Translations under genes and position numbers: made by a program | Shown here: positions 24,484-28,903 of the stretch, in pieces | How positions within the stretch are numbered: the stretch's first letter is position 1 | How the letters are laid out: the number at the start of each line of letters is the position of its first letter | Origin: Flemingiibacterium sp045586505 | Lineage (GTDB): Bacteria; Bacillota; Clostridia; Oscillospirales; CAG-272 | Length of the DNA: 28,903 nucleotides | Direction: 5' to 3' | NCBI GenBank assembly: GCA_045586505.1 | Contig: JAZNAL010000018.1 | Location: 1-28,903 of the forward strand | The notes under the pieces: generated by a model | What the model saw: the letters and a program-made list of their open reading frames with translations, nothing else | What the model was told of the DNA's origin: nothing | The model's database searches: none

Positions 24484-25865
24484 CCTACGCAGAAACGGTG
24501 AAAAATACCGTCTACTATTTCCTCAGTGACACGTCTGCCGTCAAGCTCGGACAGCTCTGACAGCGCCGCTTCAAGATCAAATCCCGCCGTATCAGAGGTG
24601 CTTCCGCCCTCAAGCGTAGAGATGGCACTGCGAACATATTCAAGCGTACGCGTGACCGCTGCGTTCTGACGTGCATTTGTCAGCACCGCGCGGGAGTTAT
24701 AATCGATCTCGCCCTCGATATAAAGCGATTCTATCGTCTTTTTAAGCCCGTCTACGCCGTTTGAGGCATTATCCTCACCTGCGGCGAAAATTTCCACAAT
24801 ATGTGCAAAACCACATCCGCAAAGACAAGACCGGTCAAAGCTTGCGGACAGATCGCTCTTATTGAGCACCGCGATTTTTGCGGCATCGAGGGATGCCAGC
24901 TTTTCGATCAGGGAACGGTCCTCGTCATCAAGCTCACGGGAAAGGTCAAACACCGCAAGTATCAGTTCCGCTCCCTCAAGCATCTTAATCGAGCGCTCAA
25001 CGCCGATACGCTCTACCGCGTCCTGGGACTCCCGTATGCCCGCGGTATCACAAAGCCTCAGCATCACACGCCCGCAGGTGACGTTTTCCTCAATGGTATC
25101 GCGGGTCGTACCCGCGATATCGGTCACAATAGCCCTCTCGCGCCCCACAAGGCGATTTAATAGCGAGGACTTACCTGTATTGGGTTTTCCGACTATGACC
25201 GTTTTAATGCCCTCACAGACCGCTCTGCCCACGCGGTAGGTGCTCTGAAGAGCCGCAAGCTCACCTTCGATAGTCCTAAGCTCTGTCTTTACCTCATCCG
25301 CAGACAACTCCGCAAGATCCTCGTCGGGAAAATCCACGTTTGCATATACTCCAGTGACGATAGTCTTTAGCTTCTCGTAAAGCTCGTCCGATCTGCGCTT
25401 GACCACGCCCATCTCGTGGGATGCAGCAAGCGATAACTGTTCCTCACTCTCGGCGTCGATCAGCATACCCACCGCCTCCGCCTGCGACAGCGAAAGCTTG
25501 CCGTTTACAAACGCGCGGCGTGTAAACTCTCCCGCACCCGCCTGACGTGCGCCCATCTCAAACGCTGCCTCCAATACCTTCTCGGTAATTATTATTCCGC
25601 CGTGACAGCTTATCTCAACGACATCCTCGCCGGTATAAGAATGGGGTGCACGGAATACTGTGCACATTCCGTCATCGATCCGCTCCCCGCGCTTTATTAT
25701 ATCTCCGTAAACACACCTGTTTGATCCGATCTCTGTGATCCGCTTTCCGCCGGCCGCGCGGAACATTCCGTCGGCAACGTCGAGCGCAAGCTCACCGGAT
25801 ATTCTTATTACCGCTATTCCCCCTCTTCCGTAAGCAGTGGAAACAGCAGCTATTGTATCATTCAT
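24477..25865 (-). CDS. mnmE: tRNA modification GTPase MnmE (TrmE/ThdF)
   Basis: Partner of MnmG in U34 tRNA modification; a potassium-dependent GTPase that dimerises through its G domains. The 462-residue product has the N-terminal folate-binding domain (DTIAAVSTAYGRGGI), the G domain with G1 GKPNTGKS (226-233), G2 TTRDT, G3 DTAG and G4 NKSD, and the C-terminal CxGK-type active-site end (FCVGK, Cys at 459). The ATG at 25865 follows GGAGA. An intrinsic terminator lies directly upstream, leaving only 16 bases before the start codon, so expression depends on read-through from jag or a promoter inside jag. Confidence 0.97.
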   Translation of the reverse strand: MNDTIAAVSTAYGRGGIAVIRISGELALDVADGMFRAAGGKRITEIGSNRCVYGDIIKRGERIDDGMCTVFRAPHSYTGEDVVEISCHGGIIITEKVLEAAFEMGARQAGAGEFTRRAFVNGKLSLSQAEAVGMLIDAESEEQLSLAASHEMGVVKRRSDELYEKLKTIVTGVYANVDFPDEDLAELSADEVKTELRTIEGELAALQSTYRVGRAVCEGIKTVIVGKPNTGKSSLLNRLVGRERAIVTDIAGTTRDTIEENVTCGRVMLRLCDTAGIRESQDAVERIGVERSIKMLEGAELILAVFDLSRELDDEDRSLIEKLASLDAAKIAVLNKSDLSASFDRSCLCGCGFAHIVEIFAAGEDNASNGVDGLKKTIESLYIEGEIDYNSRAVLTNARQNAAVTRTLEYVRSAISTLEGGSTSDTAGFDLEAALSELSELDGRRVTEEIVDGIFHRFCVGK

Positions 25866-25881
25866 ATTATTTCTCCAAATC

Positions 25882-25904
25882 AAAAAAAGGGCTGTAAACA
25901 GCCC
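25882..25904 (-). terminator. Intrinsic terminator between jag and mnmE
   Basis: On the minus strand GGGCTG (25899-25904) TTTA CAGCCC (25889-25894) is followed by TTTTTTT (25882-25888). The stem extends by one more A-T pair. It stands 15 nt after the jag stop and 16 nt before the mnmE ATG. Confidence 0.85.
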
Positions 25905-25918
25905 CTTTAAAATTTAAA

Positions 25919-26839
25919 TCAGTTGTCGGAGTTGCCCAGAATGCTGTTAATGTACTCATCGAAATCCTTGAATTTCTTCTGAGGCTCGCGGGCGGGCTTT
26001 TCCTTGGAGCCGTAAGTAGAAATAAGATCGGAAAGCTCCTCAGCGGACATTTTTTCGCCGTCGTCATACATAGGAGCGGCGGGCTTCTGAGCCTTCTTCT
26101 CGGCAGATCTGCCGGAATCGCGGCGTCTTTCCGAACGTCTGGATGAACGTTCACCTTTTCCCTCGTTCTTACGGGTGGGAACGCTGAAGCCTGCGCTTTC
26201 GAGGTAAATAACAACGCGGCGGCTTGAATCAACGCCGATTGAGTTGGTGGAAACACCTTCGATGCCCTGCACCTCGGAATGGATGATGCGGCGCTCGTAA
26301 GGAGACATAGGCTCAAGCATTACGCTCTTGCCGCTCTTGGCTACCTTTGCAGCCATGCGGCGTGCAAGGGCGCGGAGAGTAGCTTCACGCTTGGAGCGAT
26401 AGTTTTCAACATCAACGGTAATGTGGACGTAATCTCGGGATTCATCCTCCTCACGCTTGTTAGCGGCGAGATTGGTAAGATACTGAAGCGCCTCCAGAGT
26501 GTCACCGTGGTGACCTATGAGCACGCCTGCCTCGTCACCTACAATGTTGATCTGACGGTCACTCTTGCGAGTCGCAATAACCTCAACGTCAGCCTTTATC
26601 TCCATATTCGCGAGCAGTGTGTCAATAAACTCTCTGGCAACGACCTCACCTGCTAACGAACGCTCGACCTTGATCTTCGCGGGACTTCCGCCAAGACCGA
26701 GGAAGCCTGATTTTTCCTGTTCCAGCACTTCATAGGTAAGCTCACTTGCATCACAGCCCAGCTTATTTGCGGCTTCGGATACTGCAAGCTCCACCGTTTT
26801 GCCGGTGAATATAAGTTCCTGTTTCACAGCCTTGTTCAT
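25919..26839 (-). CDS. jag: RNA-binding protein Jag/KhpB with C-terminal extension
   Basis: Jag-N, KH and R3H protein encoded next to yidC, a global RNA-binding partner (KhpB) linked to cell elongation and membrane protein biogenesis. The N-terminal Jag domain (about 8-50) carries FTGKTVELAV and KSGFLGLGG. The KH region contains the GxxG-type loop IGHHGDTLE, and the R3H domain (about 140-210) ends in SPYERRIIHSEVQ with the R-x3-H signature. At 306 residues it is about 100 longer than Bacillus Jag; the surplus is a basic then acidic disordered tail (about 222-306). The ATG at 26839 has AAAGGA only 2 nt away; a GTG at codon 5 would match the usual Jag N-terminus but has no better site. Confidence 0.93.
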   Translation of the reverse strand: MNKAVKQELIFTGKTVELAVSEAANKLGCDASELTYEVLEQEKSGFLGLGGSPAKIKVERSLAGEVVAREFIDTLLANMEIKADVEVIATRKSDRQINIVGDEAGVLIGHHGDTLEALQYLTNLAANKREEDESRDYVHITVDVENYRSKREATLRALARRMAAKVAKSGKSVMLEPMSPYERRIIHSEVQGIEGVSTNSIGVDSSRRVVIYLESAGFSVPTRKNEGKGERSSRRSERRRDSGRSAEKKAQKPAAPMYDDGEKMSAEELSDLISTYGSKEKPAREPQKKFKDFDEYINSILGNSDN

Positions 26840-26878
26840 TTCCTTTCGTCTTTATTTGTAGACCTTCGGATAAAATGA

Positions 26879-28021
26879 TTATTTATCCTCGGTATTTTTC
26901 TGTTTTTTGGTTTCGCGGTCAGACTCATCCTTCAGCTTGGGTGCATCGGACTCATTTACCCCTTCTTTAAGCTCGGGCTTACCGGTGTTTTCTTTTACTT
27001 CTGCGGGCTCCTCATCGTCCTCCTCGTCGATTCTGTGGAGAGAGCGAACCTTTTCCTTCTTTTCCTTCTTGGGCTTTATGTTGAGCTCTTTTTCAGCCGC
27101 CTTGTAATCCGCCTCGGTAAACTTCGGGATCGGAATAACCTTGGACATCACAATCTGCTGAATAGTGGAGAGAATGTTGCGGAAGATCCAGTAAAGACCT
27201 ACTGCCGCAGAAATTGTAAAGGTGATGTATACGGAGAGCAGAGGCATAGAAAGCTGCATGATCTTCATAGACATATCATTCTGAGCTTCGGGATTTGGCT
27301 GATAGGTAAATTTACGGGTAATAAAAGTGCTTCCAAGTGTTACAATAAGTGTAAACAGCGGTATAAGGAGAAGCCAGCCTGCCTCGGTTCCGATGGTGTT
27401 AAAGCTCGGAATCTGAGAAAGATCCATGAAATCTCCCCAGAGATTGAAGTCGGGGAGCATTTCCGCAGTGATAACCTCACCGTTTTCACCGATAAACTCA
27501 ACGCCGCTTGCCATATATTCGCGCATTTTGGTGATAATATCGATCTCGCGAACAGGCTTTCCAGCTGCAAAAGCTTCAAAACCTTCAACAGCGGATGCGG
27601 ACATTACCTCATAAATCTTCGCCTGGAATCCTTTTACAACAGTCTCGCCAAAGCCGCAGATGTATTTGAGAGGGCTTACAACAACATTGAAAAGCGCAAA
27701 AAGTATGGGCATCTGAATAAGCAGAGGCAGACATCCGCCCATGGGATTGAAGTTTTCGCGCTGATAGAGATCCATGATCTCGTTCTGCATTTTCTGCTGT
27801 GTAACCTTGTCAGTGCGTCCTGCATATTTCTTGCGGATCGCCTGTTCCTTGGGTCTGAGGCTTGCCTGCTTGACGGAATTCTTTTGCTGCTTGATAACGA
27901 AGGGAAGGAGCACTATCTGTAAAACAAGCGCAAAAAGGAGCAGCGCTATGGCATAGTTATCGGTAAGCTGATAGCATACCTTGATTATCCAGCCAAGCGG
28001 CACGTTTATAATATCAAACAT
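26879..28021 (-). CDS. yidC: Membrane protein insertase YidC/OxaA (SpoIIIJ-type)
   Basis: Inserts and folds membrane proteins with or without Sec. The 380-residue product has the five-helix Oxa1 core: helix 1 about 22-41, NFNPMGGCLPLLIQMPILFALF as helix 2, then two helices in LLLIPLFTLIVTLGSTF and the final VGLYWIFRNILS. There is no lipobox cysteine at the N-terminus. The groove arginine of Gram-positive YidC (R73 in SpoIIIJ) is replaced by Gln35 in ALVLQIVLLP. A loop of about 85 residues separates helices 2 and 3, and the last 70 residues form a highly charged cytoplasmic tail that could contact the ribosome. AAAGG stands before the ATG. It lies between yidD and jag as in most Firmicutes. 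Confidence 0.95.
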   Translation of the reverse strand: MFDIINVPLGWIIKVCYQLTDNYAIALLLFALVLQIVLLPFVIKQQKNSVKQASLRPKEQAIRKKYAGRTDKVTQQKMQNEIMDLYQRENFNPMGGCLPLLIQMPILFALFNVVVSPLKYICGFGETVVKGFQAKIYEVMSASAVEGFEAFAAGKPVREIDIITKMREYMASGVEFIGENGEVITAEMLPDFNLWGDFMDLSQIPSFNTIGTEAGWLLLIPLFTLIVTLGSTFITRKFTYQPNPEAQNDMSMKIMQLSMPLLSVYITFTISAAVGLYWIFRNILSTIQQIVMSKVIPIPKFTEADYKAAEKELNIKPKKEKKEKVRSLHRIDEEDDEEPAEVKENTGKPELKEGVNESDAPKLKDESDRETKKQKNTEDK

Positions 28022-28061
28022 TTCAGGGGTACCTTTCTTTAATAAACTCTATATTTTATTT

Positions 28062-28286
28062 TTATTTTTTGCGTTTTTCGGGTACGGGATCATAGCCGCC
28101 GCGTCCGAACGGATTGCATCTCAGTACACGCCAGACGGTGAGGGCAAGTCCCACAAAAAATCCCCTTTTTCTGAATGCTTCAAGAGCATATTCGGAGCAA
28201 GTGGGGGTGAATCTGCAGCATGGCTGCTTCAAAGGGGAGATAAATTTGCGGTAAAATTTTACTAAAGCTATGGCTAAATATTTCAT
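28062..28286 (-). CDS. yidD: Membrane protein insertion efficiency factor YidD
   Basis: Small peripheral membrane protein that assists YidC-dependent insertion. The 74-residue sequence contains the family block PCCRFTPTCSEYALEA followed by RCNPFGRGGYDPVP, with three conserved cysteines and an N-terminal amphipathic helix (ALVKFYRKFISPL). It starts 2 nt after the rnpA stop and is followed 40 nt later by yidC, the canonical rpmH-rnpA-yidD-yidC order. Confidence 0.95.
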   Translation of the reverse strand: MKYLAIALVKFYRKFISPLKQPCCRFTPTCSEYALEAFRKRGFFVGLALTVWRVLRCNPFGRGGYDPVPEKRKK

Positions 28287-28288
28287 CG

Positions 28289-28660
28289 CTAAAACATTGA
28301 TAGCTTTTTAAAAGCCGCCATTAGATCGTTTTCAACATCGGTGGATTTTGCCTTAACAATACCGCCGCGGGCAACGATTACAATGAGAAATCCACGTTTT
28401 ATCGGAGTATCCTTGTCACAAAGCCTGTATCCCTCGCGAATAATACGCTTTGCGCGGTTGCGTATGACCGCGCCTCCCAACTTTTTTGTAACGGTTATTC
28501 CCACACGATTAAGCTTTTCTTTTGTGGGATTGGCTTTTGCCAGCTTTTTTGCGGCATAATCGGGGAGAACATAAACAACAACATATCGCCCGACGAATTT
28601 ACTTCCGCGGGCATATGCTTTTGAATAGAGGTGATTTTCCCTTATGGCACGCAGCTTCAT
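28289..28660 (-). CDS. rnpA: Ribonuclease P protein component
   Basis: Protein subunit of RNase P, which binds the catalytic RNA and the 5' leader of pre-tRNA. The 123-residue basic protein carries the RNR signature in GAVIRNRAKRIIREGYR and the N-terminal RENHLYSKAYARGSKF substrate-binding segment. AAAGGA is about 10 nt before the ATG. An intrinsic terminator separates it from rpmH, so its mRNA level may be set by read-through. The RNase P RNA gene is not in this window. Confidence 0.96.
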   Translation of the reverse strand: MKLRAIRENHLYSKAYARGSKFVGRYVVVYVLPDYAAKKLAKANPTKEKLNRVGITVTKKLGGAVIRNRAKRIIREGYRLCDKDTPIKRGFLIVIVARGGIVKAKSTDVENDLMAAFKKLSMF

Positions 28661-28695
28661 TTTTCGAAAATTCCTTTATAAAGTGGCATAAATAC

Positions 28696-28742
28696 AATAA
28701 AAACCCCCGAAATACGGGTATTTCCCGACAACTTCGGCGGTT
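28696..28742 (-). terminator. Intrinsic terminator between rpmH and rnpA
   Basis: On the minus strand AACCGCCGAA (28733-28742) pairs with TTCGGGGGTT (28702-28711) with one mismatch, and inside it CGGG (28724-28727) pairs with CCCG (28715-28718). The right arm runs into a T-rich tract, GGGTTTTTATTG. It should reduce transcription from rpmH, the most highly expressed gene of the cluster, into rnpA. Confidence 0.75.
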
Positions 28743-28775
28743 TACTGTTAGTGAGTCGCAAAACGGCATACTTCA

Positions 28776-28803
28776 ATACAACCCGGAAACCGCCGGGTTG
28801 TAT
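28776..28803 (-). repeat. Perfect 11-bp hairpin downstream of rpmH
   Basis: ATACAACCCGG (28776-28786) and CCGGGTTGTAT (28793-28803) form a perfect stem with a 6-nt loop, 36 bases after the rpmH stop. No T-run follows on either strand. It may be an mRNA-stabilising or processing hairpin at the rpmH 3' end, ahead of the true terminator. Confidence 0.6.
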
Positions 28804-28838
28804 CTCTGTCTGCTCATCGTACATTATGGGAGATAAAC

Positions 28839-28903
28839 TTAATAGGTAAGTCTCTTTCTTCCCTTAGCGCGTCTTCTCTTGAGAACCTTTCTTCCGTCAG
28901 CGG
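28839..28903 (-). CDS. rpmH: 50S ribosomal protein L34, 3' part
   Basis: The last 20 codons and TAA stop of rpmH; the 5' part lies beyond the right edge. The visible end reads ADGRKVLKRRRAKGRKRLTY, the highly conserved basic C-terminus of L34. dnaA is usually divergent just upstream of rpmH, which places oriC to the right of the window (inference). Confidence 0.95.
   Translation of the reverse strand, partial: ADGRKVLKRRRAKGRKRLTY

Overview
The window looks like a piece of chromosome next to the replication origin of a spore-forming Clostridia-type Firmicute, most likely in the Oscillospirales/Ruminococcaceae range. The placement rests on SpoIIE, the Gram-positive mnmE/mnmG/rsmG/noc/soj/spo0J and rpmH-rnpA-yidD-yidC-jag clusters, strong AAGGAGG ribosome binding sites, and moderate GC with AT-rich intergenic regions. 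rpmH is cut by the right edge. In relatives dnaA and oriC follow rpmH, so the origin probably lies just to the right of the window (inference). I see no tRNA, rRNA, CRISPR array, insertion sequence or prophage.

Layout. Bases 1-3400 (minus strand): nth (DNA repair) behind its own consensus promoter, and spoIIE, whose promoter has the 21-bp spacing known for Spo0A-activated sporulation promoters. Bases 3536-5954 (plus): the two-subunit electron-bifurcating transhydrogenase nfnAB, closed by a bidirectional terminator. Bases 5974-7410 (minus): an orphan MinD-like ATPase followed by a methylglyoxal-synthase-like protein with altered catalytic residues. Bases 7598-17822 (plus): a long co-oriented run, glyA, cinA, galK, a small membrane protein, walJ, rlmH, a WG-repeat surface protein, mnmG and rsmG, closed by a strong terminator.

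Bases 17916-23538 (plus): the chromosome segregation locus, a Noc/ParB-like gene, two parS sites exactly 40 bp apart, the soj promoter, soj, spo0J, then serS, a small membrane protein and a membrane-anchored MORN-repeat protein. Bases 23540-24483: an RNHCP zinc-ribbon protein (minus) and a small predicted membrane protein (plus). Bases 24477-28903 (minus): the origin-side cluster rpmH-rnpA-yidD-yidC-jag-mnmE, for ribosomal protein L34, RNase P, membrane protein insertion, an RNA-binding YidC partner and tRNA modification.

Compared with the usual order (rpmH, rnpA, yidC, jag, mnmE, mnmG, rsmG, noc, soj, spo0J on one strand), the mnmG-to-serS block is inverted here. mnmE and mnmG, whose products work as one complex, are therefore about 7.5 kb apart and convergent. 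I do not see a clear new defence or mobile system. The most interesting points are the MinD/degenerate MgsA pair with its probable non-AUG start, the paired parS sites beside the soj promoter, the Spo0A-type spoIIE promoter, the local inversion, the hairpin array before the WG gene, and a YidC lacking the groove arginine.
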